DNA of 64,000 nt from Poa pratensis (Eukaryota > Streptophyta > Magnoliopsida > Poales > Poaceae): positions 21,024,773-21,088,772 of the forward strand of contig CAMZMU010000111.1 of assembly GCA_947311845.1 (NCBI GenBank). The letters run 5' to 3'. A program made the translations under genes and the position numbers. The notes beneath the pieces were generated by a model that worked only from the letters and a program-made list of their open reading frames with translations, was not told the DNA's origin and did no database searches. Below are positions 1 through 12,046 of the stretch, in pieces (the first letter of the stretch is position 1; each line of letters opens with the position of its first letter).

Positions 1-561
1 CGTCAACATAGACGTGAACATTGCGGCCAATTTGCTCGTGAAGGCATCTTTGCATACACCGCTGATACTTTGCGCCGGCATTTTTTAAGCCGAAGGGCAT
101 CGTGATGTAGCAGAAAGTCCCGTAGGGCGTAGTGAACGATGTTTTGATTTGGTCGGATTCTCGCATTTTGATTTGGTGGTACCCGGAGTACGCATCAAAA
201 AGCCAGCAGCTCGGAGCCGGCTGTGGAGTTTATGACCTGATCTATACGAGGTAAAGCAAAGTGGTCCTTAGGACAGCACTTGTTCAAAACCGGTATAATT
301 AATGCACATTCTCATTTCCTTATTAGGTTTTGGAACCATTACAGGATTTGCCAACCAATCAGTGTGTACTACCTCCCTAATGAATTTGGCTTCTTGCAAT
401 TGATGATCTCTTCCCTTTTGTTGTCCGCTTCTTCTCACCGTAGCGCCTATTCCTTGCTTCGCTGGTTTGGCTCCTTCGTAGACGTTAAGAGAGTGCTCGG
501 CAAGTTCCCTCGGGACACTGGCATGTCGGCTGACGACATGCAAAGATGTCCTGATTCTCAC
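1..561 (-). pseudogene. Reverse transcriptase fragment of gypsy element A
   Basis: Minus-strand translation gives successive RT blocks in different frames. One block reads EVVHTDWLANPVMVPKPN followed by MCINYT (RT motif 1-2 region). Further left come the FDAYSGYHQI-like block, the PFGLKNAGA block, and GRNVHVYVD at the window edge, which is the YVDD catalytic motif cut after its first Asp. The frame is broken around 250-280 (the FEQVLS tail), so the copy is not coding-competent. It would copy element RNA into cDNA in an intact copy. Confidence 0.85.
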
Positions 562-863
562 GGAGGAACCTGACGAGCGCGCTTTCCTATTTGTCGTCCA
601 GGCCTGCCCCTATGGTGACTTGCTTAAGCTGTCACCTGGGACCAGGTCCGCCTTCTTTGTGTCTTCGGACGCCTTGAAAGTGTTTTTTGTTCAGCGGTTT
701 TTACATGCTCCGGCAACTGTGACGTATCGAGCTCTTTTTTTCAACATGGCTAATTCTCTCTTGCATGGAGGACTGCCTCGGCGAAGCAGCGTTGCCACGC
801 TCGCACTCCTTTGCTTTCTTGAAGTTGCTATTGACGGTGATTGTACGTTGGGACCCGGCATCT

Positions 864-1247
864 TCAACTTGCTGTAGATGTAACACGGCCTAGCCATGAC
901 TTGGCGAAAGCTGGCCGTCCAAAGATGGCGCGGTAGGCACTTTTGAAGGGGACTACTTCGAACCTGAGATGCTCCGAGCGGTAGTTTGTCTCAGCTCCAT
1001 AAGTAACCTCCAATTTGATGCTTCCCATTGACTTGGCTTGCTTTCCCGGAACGATGCCATGAAACTTTACTTTGCTGTAATCAAGCTGGCTTTCCGACAA
1101 GTTCATGCGCTTCAGTGTGTCCGCGTAGATGATGTTGAGGCTGCTGCCGCCATCCATCAACACCTTGGTGAGTCTGAAGTTGTCGACAATTGGGTCGACG
1201 ACAAGGGGCGTATTTGCCGAGGTGAGGTACGTGATCTGGGTGATCAT
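864..1247 (-). pseudogene. Retroviral-type aspartic protease domain of gypsy element A
   Basis: The 127-codon open segment contains LMDGGSSLNIIYADTL, the active-site loop typical of plant gypsy proteases (DGGS in place of the retroviral DTGA). Downstream are the FHGIVPG turn and the YRAIFGRPAFAK block, which is the usual C-terminal half of these domains. It lies between the gag and RT blocks, as expected in a gypsy polyprotein. It is only a stretch of a larger polyprotein, and frames change on both sides, so I treat it as part of a decayed gag-pol. The protease would process the polyprotein. Confidence 0.85.
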
Positions 1248-1313
1248 CTCTATCCCAAGTTATTGGCTCTTCTGACCAGTCTAGATACTGGGGAACGTCT
1301 GGTACTGTGGCGT

Positions 1314-3634
1314 TTAGCTCGCGCATCTCGCCTTTTCTTCCTTTGCCGAAGGAGTGCCTAAGAAGCACACCAATTGGCCATGTACCTTGGGATATTTCTT
1401 TTCTTTGCGCACCAGCTTGGGTCTCATCCTCGGACATGGACACTGCCCCATCATCATCTTCCTTCTTTGTCTTCTCAGCCTTTTTGCTCTTTTTTGACTT
1501 CCAGCAACCTCGGGGTCCTTCTTGAAGTCCTCCATGAACCGGCATTCCCCTAATGTGTGGTTAACTTTGCCTGGACGGTGGATTGGGCAGGGCAAGGCTT
1601 TTGCTTGATCGTATGTCAGGCGTTGCTTGCTGGAGCCGCCATCTTTACCCTTTCCTTTCCAATTGCGGTTGCCGCCTTGCCTTCGAAGGCGGCGGCGACC
1701 TCGTTTGACGGTCGGCTTTGTCATCCTGGGGAGCCTTGCGTTTGTGACTTGCTCGCCTGCCTGGCGCCATGCCATGTGCGCCATCTCCATCGCGTGCATC
1801 ATCATCTGCCTGTGCGTACATGGCTGCTACTTCGAGCATGACTCTGAGATCCTTGACTTGCATGCGCACGAGCTTATGTCTGAGACTTGAGCCCTTCAGG
1901 AGGCCTGTGGTGAAGGCATGGATTGCTGATTGTCGTCTACGTTCTCGCAACTTGCCTTTGTTTGAATCCACCTTGCCAAGAAGCTAGTAGTTGTTTCATC
2001 TGGCTTTTGCACGCAACGAACCAAATCTGTGTATGTATTGGGTCGCTTGTACGTGCCTTGGAAGTACTGTGTGAACACCTTTTCCATGTCATGCCAAATG
2101 AATGCTTTTCTCCGCAAGTTTTCGATCCAGCTTCGGGCTGTCCCCCTCTAACATGAGGGGAAGGAAGCGTGCGGCGACGGGCCATTGCCTCCGGCAATCT
2201 CAACTGCCAAGGCGTAGTCCGACAACCATGAGTTTGGCTTGTCCGCTCCATTGTACCTTTGATGGGTTTTTGACACTGATGTCATGTCTGGGGCACTTGA
2301 ACGTTGCGGATGGCTGGGCCAAAGCACTCAGGCCTAGGTAGGCATCCTGCTTTCCAGCCTTGATGTCATTGAGACGATGTCTCGCGTCTTGCGGACTGAG
2401 CTGCTTGCCAGATCTATCGGCATGAGGCTCGTCCTGCGCTGCCCGGCTGTGCCTGGGCTTGTTGTTGTGTCCCCGGCTTCCGCCTTCGTGCCTGGGCACT
2501 GGTGGTGGGGACTCAGTGTGGTCCCTGCTTCTTCTTGGCGGCGGGGCGTTGTCACGATTGCCGCCACTCCTTGGCGGCTGCTTGCTGCCCCTGCTTCCGC
2601 CTTCGTCCCGCCTAGGCGGAGGGGGGGAGGCCTTGCGCCTGTTGCCGGTTCTGGACGCCTCGTCACGCTACCTTTTGGGAGGTGGTGACTTGCGCGGGTC
2701 CATGTCCTTGTCCTTCCCTTTTCCGTGGCTACTGGAGCCGGACGGATCTTCGGGGTTGCCACCGGCCACAGCTTTGCAAGCGTTGGATTTGGATTCCAAC
2801 TTTCCTCCCCTTGCGTCCGCCATGTCGGCGCGAGAATCAGCACGGGCCTGCTGCTCTAAAGCTTTGTGTGCAAGGATCGATGCGTAGTAAATCTTCTCGT
2901 CCTTGTCGTAGTCATCATTGTTGAGGATGTCCAAGGCGGCTGCAGTGTTGAGGACAGGGGTGGCGAGGATGACATCCCCGTTCTTGTCCTTACGCTGCGG
3001 CGTTGTAGCCCACTCGAAACCAAGCTTTTGGGCAGGGACTTGAATTTGTCAGGATCCCTGCCTTTCTTGCTTTTCTTCTCCGCCACAGGTCCTGCCGGCT
3101 TGGGCAATGGGGTGGTGGTGAAAAGATTGCGATTGGGGTCTAACTTGGCGGTTATTTGGGTTTTCCACCTTGGCTTCGTCGAGGAGGCTCTGGACCTCCG
3201 CTTGCTTGCTTTTTAGGTATTCAGTTTGCTCCACCAAAGTGTTCGAAGTTTCTCCAAATCAGCTGGGTTGGTTTTGTCGGTCACCGGCGTGTGCAGAACT
3301 TCCGCCAGGGCCGCCATGTTCCCTGTGCTGGGCTCGCCCTTCTCTAGAATCCTCTTCTTCGGAGCCCCAGGAGGCTCTGGAAACAGTGGATCGGTTGCCG
3401 GGGTCCCCAGTTGGCGGCGTCAGTTGCCGCCGCCTGCTCTGAGGCTGCACCGGTGACATCCGCCACAAAAACCTGCGGCATGTTGATGGAGGAGCCCGTA
3501 GCCGCCTCAGAAGGCGGAGGATCAGGTGTAACAAAACACTGCTTGACCCGTTGCTCAAACATGCTGGCAGAATCTTCTTCGGAATCAGAATCCACGTTGA
3601 CGTGAACGGTAGTTCTGGATCCGGCATCCGACAT
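1314..3634 (-). pseudogene. Decayed gag of gypsy element A
   Basis: Blocks recognisable in minus-strand frames are, in order: a Ser/Asp/Glu-rich N-terminus starting MSDAGSRTTVHVNVDSDSEE (3634), charged low-complexity linkers (about 2330-3240), a Retrotrans_gag-like core with IWHDMEKVFTQYFQGTYKR and TTSFLARWIQ (1896-2117), and a degenerate zinc knuckle with CPIHRPGKVNHTLGECRF (about 1530-1600). Several frame changes separate them. Gag forms the virus-like particle in intact elements. The GC-rich plus-strand ORFs over the same DNA are shadows. Confidence 0.75.
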
Positions 3635-4020
3635 CGCATCGTCCTGGAGCGCAGGAAGAATAGATTCGGGATCTTGACTGTTGGGCTGGGAGTCTGATCC
3701 AGTCCCGTCATGCCGACAAAGTGTAGATCTGAATCTGCGGACTCCTCAGGGGAGGCAAACTCAGATCCGTCTTGATTGTAGGGCGGGTGGGATGGCGAAT
3801 AAATTCGCGGCAACCCATACGCCTCAGAAGTGTAGCGATGAACACATCGACGCCGCCAAACGGCACAACTCCGCATCCGACAATGTAGTCGTCTGCGGGG
3901 ATGTAGGACTCGTCGCAGCTGATGTAGTGGTTGTCGCCATAGCGAACAGCGCGGTCGACGGCGATTGTTTCGCCGATGCCGCCTAGGGTTCCGCTTAGAA
4001 CGTGACGCCTGACGCCTTAG

Positions 4021-4038
4021 GCCCACGGTGGGCTCCAA
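4021..4038 (-). other. Primer-binding site of gypsy element A
   Basis: On the minus strand the LTR end (…CGACGACA) is followed by one base and then TTGGAGCCCACCGTGGGC. This is the position and form of a tRNA primer-binding site, and it matches element B's site in its first bases (TTGG.GC). The priming tRNA was not determined. Confidence 0.7.
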
Positions 4039-4039
4039 C

Positions 4040-4569
4040 TGTCGTCGTATCGGCATCTGAGATAGGAGACGGGGTCCTGCTAGCCGAGGGTGAACGTAGG
4101 GCAAGAAGGTGGACGTCGTCGAGGTCGGGATTGTACACGGCAGTTTACCCAGCTTCAGGCTCCACGGCCGTGGCGGAGCCCTACGTGCTGCTATAACTCA
4201 CTATAAGGCAATAGCCGAAGTACAGGTTACAATGAGTTGGTTGTGTATGAAAGTATCTGGATTGGTTGGTTGCCCTAAAGGTGTCCTGAGGTCCAGCTTA
4301 TATAGGCGGCTGGACCTAGGGTTACAAGGAGATTACGTATCCGGCAAGCATACAGAGTCCTAAACCTAGCCGGCAGTATGCCGCCTTCCTTCTTGGTCTT
4401 GGTGGCTTCGTGGGCTTCAGTCTTGGGCTCCTCCTTGCCGGCATCCGCCTTCCTTGTCGTCAGCTATCTGGCCGCCCGGCAGGCAAAGCCTTCACCACCA
4501 CTGCGGGCCACCCTGGACTAGCCGGATTGATCCATGCTGGTGATACCCCTAGTAGGTATATCCCCAACA
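4040..4569 (-). repeat. 5' LTR of gypsy element A (530 bp)
   Basis: Reading the minus strand, the LTR starts TGTTGGGGATATACC at 4569 and ends CGACGACA at 4040, giving TG…CA termini. A promoter-like TATATAAG lies at 4297-4304 (minus strand). The primer-binding site follows directly. The 3' LTR needed for dating is outside the window. Confidence 0.85.
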
Positions 4570-4576
4570 GCCACGG

Positions 4577-6639
4577 TTGCCGGCTGTGGAGGAGGCCACG
4601 AGGCCTGTGGCAGAGGAGGCCACCGGGCATGTGGTGGTTGTGCCTCTTGTCGAGGCAGCTGCTTCGTCTCCTACCGCGGAGGAGCGCCTCGAGGAGGAAA
4701 CGGTGGAGGGATGTCAACACCGCCACGCCCTGTCACTCCACCGGAGCGGCAGGAGGAGATCGCCGCGGAGACGGCGGGGAGCGGCACGCTGGCGAGGGAA
4801 GGCACCGATGTCGAGATGGAGGAGAACGTTCCTCCGCCGCCCCCGCCAAGTGCAGAAACTGAGGGGGCGACAGCTTCTTCTGAGGCCGCAGCGGGCGCGG
4901 CTGCGGCGGACTTGACGATGGCTGGGCAATCTTCCCCAGCCCTGAAACCCGAGAGGAGGCGCCGCTGGAAGGGAAGGCGCTGGTGCCCATGGCGCGAGTG
5001 GTGGAGAGGGCTCGCTCCAGAGCCCCAGGCCAGAGTTGACCCTGGCCCAAGCACGGAGTTCCCGTCCTGGCCTAGTGCAGATGTGGGAGCCTCCATGCCT
5101 CGTGGGAGCTCATGGGCTCTGGTCCTGGGCGGCAGGAACTGGAGCGGCGCTCGCCGCAGCTCGCTTTCCGCCTGGCGAGGGATGCGCTGGACGGGCTGGA
5201 GGCCCAACTGCCTCGAGGAGGCGAGCTCGCCAGAGAGTATGATGAACTCGAGAAGGCCTGGCCCGCTTCTTTGAGACCGTGGAGCGCTGTCGCCACGGCG
5301 ACGAGGCCATGCAGGCGCAGCGAGGAGGCGCTGCGCTTCGCCAAGGAAGTCCGCGAGAGCGCGGTGCGCGAGGCTCAAGAGACCCTGGAGCCACTCCAGG
5401 CAGAGCGCCAGGCCGCGGCCGAAGATCGCGAGGCGGCCATGGCGGAACGCCAAGCTGCAGCCTCGGAGCGCGCGGCTCTCGAGACCACGCTGGCCGCTCA
5501 GCGCCAAGAGCTTGCTGACCGCGAGGAGAAGTTCGCGCGGAGTGAGGCCACGCGAAAATCCTTGGACCAACACCGCGTGTCCTTGGACGCCCGTGAGCAA
5601 GCACTGGCGGCGCGCGAGGCGGAGGCGCTCAAGCGCGAGGAGCAGCTGCAGGCGACAGGGAGCTGTCCACGCAGCCGCGGATCTCGAGGCGCGGGAGGGC
5701 AATCTGGCCGAGGCCATAGGCAAGCACGGTGAGGAGGTGGCCAGGCACAAAAAGCTTGTAGAGAAGTCCAACCAAAAGCTCGCCGAGAGGAAGGAAGAGG
5801 CTGAGAAGGAGGCCGTCGCCAAGCAGAAAGAGTATCGCGCTGCCGTCGCCGAAGATTATGCCGGGAAATTTAAGAAGCAGGAGGACCGCTTCAAGAAGAA
5901 ACGCGCGGAGGACAACGCCCGCATCCTTCAGCTGGAGCGACTGAACGCCAGCCTGAACTCCCAGGTGAGGCGCGCCAGGGAGGTCGTCGCCGCGCGGAAG
6001 AGGCTCAAGAGCGTGCAGAGCAAGATCTTGCCTCCCTGATGGCTGATATGAAGGAGTTGAACGCGCAGGTGGGCCCTGCCGTGGAGCGTGCTGAGGAGGC
6101 TGAGCAACGTGCAGGCGGCACGGGTCTTGACGCAGCAGCGGGAGCGCATGTTCAAGTCCTTGGTGACTCGGGGGAACACTCTCGCGGCGAACCTGGGAGT
6201 GGATGCCCCTGCGGTTCCCGTCCATGGGAATGCCGATGCTGCCGCGTATCTCGCCTACTTCGACCAGCTCTTCACCACGCTTGAGGGCCCTGTGGCGGAG
6301 ATGGGCGACGTTGTCGATGAAGAGTGCCGCAAGCTCTTGACGGTGGCGATCGATCGCGTCTTCGCCAACCTCCAGCGTCTTCACCCCGGCTTCGACTTCG
6401 AGTCCGTGACCGAGCCTGTCGAGGCGGACCAAGCCCAGGACCTCTCCAACTTGGTTCGGGAGGAGGTCAACGATTACGTCGACCGCTTCAAGAGGGTCGA
6501 GGCGGAGCAGGCCGCTGAGGAGGAGGAAGGCGCCGAAGAAGAAGCTGAAGAGGAGGCTGAGGAGGATGGTGACGGCGATGCCCTGCCTAGGCCGCTCCTG
6601 CAACAAGACGCGCTTGAGGCGCAGCTATCTTTGTTTTAA
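4577..6639 (+). pseudogene. Antisense coiled-coil ORF of Tat element B, N-terminally truncated
   Basis: Plus-strand coding region antisense to the element's own gag-pol. It contains a long Ala/Glu/Arg heptad-rich coiled coil (about 5230-6030; runs such as QAAAEDREAAMAERQAAASER and KFKKQEDRFKKKRAEDNARI). A globular block follows (6088-6480, with YLAYFDQLFTTLEGPVAEMG and FANLQRLHPGFDFESV), then an acidic Glu/Ala tail and a stop at 6637-6639. The N-terminus is lost where element A inserted. The reading frame shifts around 5100, 5650 and 6040, so this copy is broken. Extra ORFs of this kind are known in Tat-lineage elements. Their function is unknown and I do not assign one. Confidence 0.7.
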
Positions 6640-7685
6640 GACTTGTTTTATTTCATTCTGGTTTGTAAGACACTTTAACGTGCTACTATGTGTGTGTCCC
6701 TCGATGGGCCTTTTATCCCTGTTCCATGTCTTTTTTCGCTCTACGTCGTCAGGACCCATCTCTTTGCGCTATGACTCCGCCGCTGCGGTATGCCGGAGCT
6801 TGACTCGGCAAGGCCGGGGGGTGTTTAAGGCTTAGAGAGGTAAGGGCTCTCGAGTCGCGGTGCTCGAGGGCCCCCCTTTGACGCACAAGCAGTCCATGGA
6901 GTGTGAGGGAGAAAAAACCCGCTCGAGGGACGCAGATACTCGTGAGAGAGAGGAAAAACTCCTGAGGCGCGAGCGCTGGACTTAGCTTTGCGAGACTTTG
7001 GCCTCGTAGAGGGCGTTGGTTTCCCTGATGGTGCGCTTCCCTCTTGAGGTCGGAGCGTGGCTTCACGAGCTTGGGGGGACTCTTGTTCCCTGTATTGGTT
7101 AGAGAGGCAAACCCAAAGCAAGTACATGGTAGTAAAACTCATGCGCGCTTATAGGCTTCCTCATGAGTATCTCGCGAGGAGAGTAAGTACCAAGGTCCTT
7201 TGGTGAGGTGGCGTGTTTGGGAGCAAGCCCATGGGCCAGAGCTCTTTGGGAGGTAACAGGCGTGAGAGCGTGCTCACGTGTTAGAGCTCGGATCCTTTGG
7301 ATTTTGCGGTGCTGCTGGGGTGCTCTCGAGGCACAGTCACCGTACTCAGCCCCCGCTCGCGAGGTGCGCATGGGGAAAATATGAGCGCGAAATGAACTAA
7401 GATGATGAAAAGTAAAACTCACCACCAAAATATTACACAGCGGCGCCTCAGCGCAATGTTTCATTGAGAAACGAATTGGTTCATTACACTTGGTTACCAA
7501 GATAAAGTTTTCCATGTCGAGGCATGGGGACCACATTCAGTGGCTGAGACTCTTCACGGCCTGCGGCGGCACGTTATCAGGAGAGCTCAGAGGGGCTGGC
7601 CCTCGGGAGGAGAAGCTTTTGTGAAGCTTGGAGGTGAAGTTGTGTGCTTCCCTCTAGAGACAAAAAATGTCTGGCGTGACTATGA
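6640..7685. other. Non-coding spacer between antisense ORF and integrase in element B
   Basis: About 1 kb with no convincing coding region on either strand. The convergent integrase (minus) and antisense ORF (plus) both end into it. It contains repeated CTCGCGAG/TCTCGAGG-like words, but I see no clear terminator or hairpin. Confidence 0.5.
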
Positions 7686-9000
7686 TCACGGGTAGAACTT
7701 GCGTAGATGCGCGATGTTCCATGGATTCTTGACCGGGATGCCGTCCTCCGTTTCGAGGCGTACCGCGCGGGCCTGGCGATGTGTGACCCTGTAGGGGCCT
7801 TCCCACATGGGCGAGAGCTTGTGGAGACCTTCCCTGGAGAGGATTCTCCTGAGGACGAGGTCGCCTGTCTCGAGAGTGCGTGGACGTATGTGGCGGCTGT
7901 GGTAGCGTCGCAGGTCTTGCTGGTACTTGCTGCCCTGAGGGCGGCACGGCGGCGCAACCCGTCAAGGAGCAGCAGGTCGTCGTTGTGGAGGTCTGCTTGA
8001 TCGTCCTCGTTGAAGGCAAGGACCCGTGCGGATCCATGCTTGATCTCTGTGGGGAGGACTGCTTCAGCTCCATACACGAGGGCAAATGGCGTCTCACCAG
8101 TGGGCTTCGTGGGGTTCGTGCGGATGGACCAGAGCACGGACGGGAGTTCGTCTATCCAGCCCTTGCCGTAGCCCTTGAGGCGATTGAAGCTTCTTGTCTT
8201 GAGGCCCTTGAGGACCTCAGCATTTGCTCGCTCGGCTTGGCCGTTGCTCTGTGGGTGAGCCACCGAGGCGAAGCAGAGCTTGGTGCCGAGGCTCTCGCAG
8301 TAGGCCCTGAAGATGCCGCTGGTGAATTGTGAGCCATTGTCGGTGATGATGCGATTTGGCACACCAAAACGGCAGACCAGGCCTCTGATGAATTTTACTG
8401 CTGCCTGGCCGGTATGCTGCGCACTGCTTCAACCTCTGCCCACTTGGTGAACTTGTCGACTGCCACGAAGAGGAACGGTAGCCCCCTTGCGATCTCGGGA
8501 AGGGTCCCAAGATGTCTAGCCCCCAGACCGCGAAAGGCCACGAGAGCGGGATGGTTTGGAGTCCCAGTGCAGGCTGATGGACTTGCTTGGCGTGGAACTG
8601 GCACGCATCGCAAGACTGGACGATGGTGGTGGCATCTTGAAGCACTTGGGGCCAGTAGAAACCGCTCCTGAAGACCTTGCCTGCCAGGGTGCGTGCAGAG
8701 GAATGGTGGCCACACTCTCCACTGTGAATGTCTCTGATCAGCATGCGGCCTTCCTCGGGGGGGACGCACTTGAGTGCAATTCCATTTGGGCGCTTGCGGT
8801 ACAGGTCTCCCTCGAGGATGTAGTATGACTTGGCTTGTCGAGCACTCGTTCCGCCTCCGCGTCTTCTTCGGGAGGACTCCCTTCAGCAGTAGTCTTGAGT
8901 TCGTCGACCCAGCCTGTCTCTTGATGCACCATAGCCAGCAGCAGACGCTCCCCTGAGGATGGACCGCAGTTGGGTGCCCACCTACAGGAGGTGGTGGGAG
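7686..9000 (-). pseudogene. Integrase of gypsy element B
   Basis: Minus-strand integrase in several frames. The His/Cys zinc-binding region includes SCDACQFHAKQVHQP (8217-8744 block). The catalytic core has WGLDILGPF (first Asp), IITDNGSQFTSG (second Asp) and HPQSNGQAERAN (Glu). The LVYGAEAVLP block follows, then a C-terminal part ending PWNIAHLRKFYP with a stop at 7686-7688. Frameshifts near 8380 and 7950 break the reading frame. In an intact element this enzyme inserts the cDNA. Catalytic residues are present, but the copy is dead because of the frameshifts. Confidence 0.88.
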
Positions 9001-9118
9001 TACTTCGTCTGTGCTTGTGGCTGCTGCTTCTTGTGGCTGCTTTATGGACGCCTTGGAGAGTCTCTCTTCAAAGACGCCGGCCGGCTGGGCCTGCCTTCGT
9101 GATGCTCGCTTGGCGATG

Positions 9119-9613
9119 TCATCTGCCTCCTGGTTCTCCTTCGCGGGATGTGCATGAGCTCCATGCCCTGAAGTGCTTCTCGAGCTTGCGGACCTCTTCA
9201 AGGTAGGCGGCCATGTGGTCGTCTTTAGGCGTGTAGCTCTTGTTGGAGAAGTTAACCAGGAGCTGGGAATCACCCTTTATGAGTAAGTGCTTGACGCCAA
9301 GGGCGATTGCGGCTCTGAGCCCGGCGAGGAGGCCTTCATACTCGGCGATGTTGTTGGAGATCTTGTCTATTGTGAAGCACAGCTGGATGGCGTAGTAGAG
9401 CTTGTCACCTTTTGGTGAGGTCAGGACAACGCCAGCCCCACCATTGCGGCAGGCGAAAGCTCCATCGAAGTGCATGGTCCAGTGGCTTGGCATTGTATCT
9501 CCAGATGACGCGGTTTCTTCTTCGCGAGGCTCTTCAGGAGTTGGGTCTGTCCACTCGGCGACGAAATCCGCCAGCGCTCTCCCTTTTATGACTCTTGTGG
9601 TGTCGAAGCGCAA
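9119..9613 (-). pseudogene. Second (archaeal-type) RNase H domain of element B
   Basis: The 164-codon open segment has TMHFDGAFACRNGGAGVVL (first catalytic Asp), NNIAEYEGLLAGL (Glu) and LIKGDSQLLVNF (second Asp), the standard plant-type RNase H pattern. It lies between the RT/RNase H region (9887-11076) and integrase. A dual RNase H arrangement in this order is the main evidence that the element is Tat-lineage. The C-terminus runs out of frame near 9150. Confidence 0.88.
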
Positions 9614-9886
9614 GTTGAATGGTTGCAGCTCGATGTTCCATCCTGCGACGCGTCAGTGGCGTTGGGGTTGCGCAGGATTTGCTCCAGGGGGAAGACGTGA
9701 CCACCGTGATGGGGTGGCCCTGGAAGTAGTGGCGCAGCTTCCTGGAGGCGATGAGGAGCGCGAGGAGGAGCTTCTGCTGCACTGGGTACGCTCGCGAGCA
9801 TCTCGCAGTACAGTACTGACGAAGTAGACTGGATGCTCGACGAGGGTCGTTGATGGTGCTGCAGCGTCGGCTCCCTCGAGAGCTCC

Positions 9887-11076
9887 TCAGGACCTTTGGC
9901 GAGGTTTCCTGTGGAGGAGCCTCGGCAGGGGTGCTTGTAGTGGACTCGACTTGAGGCTGTGGGTCTGGCACTGGGTCTGGAGAGACTGTTCCTCGTCGGG
10001 AGGTTCTGGACTTGGTGTGGCAGTGCTTTTCTTGGGGAGAACTGGCTCTTCTCTTTCCACCACCAGGACGGCGCTTGCAGTTTGTGGAGTGGCTGCTAGG
10101 TACAGCTTCAGATGCTCGCCTGCCCTGGGGGCTACCATGACTGGTGAGCTAGCCAAGTATTTCTTCAAGTCCTCAAATGCTTTGTCTGCCTCTGGAGTCC
10201 ACTTGAAGGTGCCGGATTTCTTCATGATCTTGAAAAATGGCAAGGCTCTCTCGCCGAACTTGGAGATGAAGCGGCCTAAGCTGGCCATGCATCCTGCTAG
10301 GCGCTGCATGTCCTTGAGGCGGCGAGGTGGCTGCATGTCTTCTATAGCCTTGATCTTGTCAGGGTTTGCTTCTATGCCACGGTGGGACACGAGGAACCCG
10401 AGGAGCTTGCCTGAAGGCACCCCGAAGACGCACTTGGCGGGGTTTAACTTGATGTTCACCTTGCGCAGGCTGGCGAAGGTTTCCTCGAGATCCTTCAAGA
10501 GAGTGTCTCCCTCGCGAGACTTGACCACGATGTCGTCGACATAAGCTTCTGCATTTCTTCCCATCTGAGCCCCCAAGGCGATCCTCATGAGCCTCTGGAA
10601 GGTGGCGCCGGCATTCTTCAGGCCAAAGGGCATGCAAGTGTAGCAATACACACCACAAGGGGTGAGAAATGCTGTTTTCTCCTCGTCTTCCTTGGCCATT
10701 TGATCTGGTGGTAGCCTGAGAAGGCATCCAGGAAACAGAGGAGATCACAGCCGGCGGTGGAGTCCACAATCTGGTCTATCCTTGGCATGGGGTATGGATC
10801 CTTGGGGCAGGCCTTGTTTACGTCTGTGTAGTCGATGCAGAGCCGGCCTCCTCCATTGGGTTTTGGGACAACCACACCGTTGGAGAGCCAAGTGGGGTGG
10901 GCAACTTCTCGAATGATGTCTGCTGCTTTCAGCTTCTCTACTTCTTTGATGATGAACGCTTGCTTCTCGGGGGCTTGTTTCCGCGCTTTCTGCTTTACAG
11001 GGCGTGCGTTGGACACACGGCTAAGTGGTGCTCGATCACCTCCCTTGGTACACCGGACATTTCTGACGGAGTCCAT
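9887..11076 (-). pseudogene. Reverse transcriptase and first RNase H of element B
   Basis: Two overlapping minus-strand segments cover the polymerase. 10618-11076 has LKAADIIREVAHPTWLSNGV, RLCIDYTDVNKACPKD and FLDAFSGYHQI. 9887-10699 has TPCGVYCYTCMPFGLKNAGA, AEAYVDDIVVKS (YVDD active site), KCVFGVPSGKLLGFLVS and FKWTPEADKAFEDLKKYL leading into the degraded gypsy RNase H. A one-base shift near 10690 separates the two. Most motifs are intact, so decay is recent or modest. Confidence 0.9.
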
Positions 11077-11123
11077 GCGAACATGTCAGAATTTGCCCGA
11101 AGGAAGGCGACGAGCGCGCTTTC

Positions 11124-12032
11124 CTATTTGGGAGGCAAGCCAGCGCCTATGGTGACGCTAGCCCCCGAGCCCTCAGCCCCCGAGCCACTGGTGCTCAGCG
11201 ACACCTTCTTTGTAGATGCTTGCTCTTGAGTGAACATGCTTCTTCTTCTTGGGCCTCTCGAGAGGCTCCATGTCCTCGTCAGCGGGGAATGCCATGGCAG
11301 CGGCCTTGTAGGCGATCTCGACAGCGCGCGTGGCGTCCTGTACGTGACCACGATGGTGATGGTGCCACCGCTGCCAGGGATCTTGACCATGTTGTAGGCG
11401 TGGTGCGTGACGGCCATGAACTTCGCGAGGGCGGGGTAGCCGAGGATGGCGTTGTAGGGCAGGCCAATGTGCGCGACGTCGAAGTCAATTAGCTCGGTGC
11501 GGTAGTTCTCCTGCGTGCCAAAGGTGACCGCGAGCCTCACTTGCCCCAGAGGCGAGATTGAGCCGCTGGTGACCCCGGTGAAGGGCCTGGAGGGCATAAG
11601 CCACTCGTAGGGCACTTGAAGCGTCTCGAAGGTCTCGACAGAGATGACGTTCAGGCCTGCACCCCCATCAATGAGCGTCTTGCCGACGGCGATGTTGTTG
11701 ATGGTGGGGGTGCACACCAACGGGAGGGTGCCCACAGTCTTGGTAGACTTGGGGTGATCTTTGGCGTCGAAGGCGATGGTGTACTGGGACCACTTGAGGG
11801 GGCGGGACGTCTCGACCCCGGGAAGCGCTGCATTGAGCTCGCGAGCGAACTGCTTGAACTGATTGTTGGACTTGGGCGCTTGGGATCCGCCGAGGATGCA
11901 TGCCATGGCACCCTTAGGGGCCTGGTAACCTCCAGGCTCTTCGTCGGGGATTGTTGTTTTTCTCGGCGGCATTCGCCTGAGTCCCCTGCGGCCTCTGGAA
12001 GTTGCCTTTACGTCCGCCCTTGCGGTAACCAC
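11124..12032 (-). pseudogene. Aspartic protease region of element B
   Basis: Minus-strand block with TLIDGGAGLNVISVETFETL, the protease active-site loop (DGGA), then GQVRLAVTFGTQENYRTELI and PYNAILGYPALAKFMAVTHH. It is placed between gag and RT in the polyprotein. The C-terminal part (about 11124-11330) reads out of frame. An N-terminal basic stretch (RGRRGLRRMPPRK) overlaps the gag zinc-knuckle region. Confidence 0.85.
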
Positions 12033-12046
12033 GGCCTCTGCCGCGG

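Larger units (their letters stand above)
1..4569 (-). mobile_element. Tat-type Ty3/gypsy retrotransposon A, 5' part, truncated by window edge
   Basis: Minus-strand LTR retrotransposon. Reading right to left it has a 5' LTR (4040-4569), a primer-binding site, a decayed gag, an aspartic protease and the start of reverse transcriptase. The window edge cuts the RT exactly in its YVD(D) active site, so the 3' half and 3' LTR lie outside. It sits inside the antisense ORF of gypsy element B: that ORF resumes immediately at 4570 without its N-terminus. The expected target duplication on this side is gccac (4570-4574), but the partner copy is out of view. The layout and primer-binding site resemble element B, so I place it in the Tat lineage. 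This is inference, because its RNase H and integrase are not visible. Confidence 0.88.

Noticed and set aside
4671..5822. Long minus-strand ORF of 383 codons
   Set aside because: It is the shadow of the plus-strand coiled-coil ORF. Composition is GC-driven and no domain is visible.
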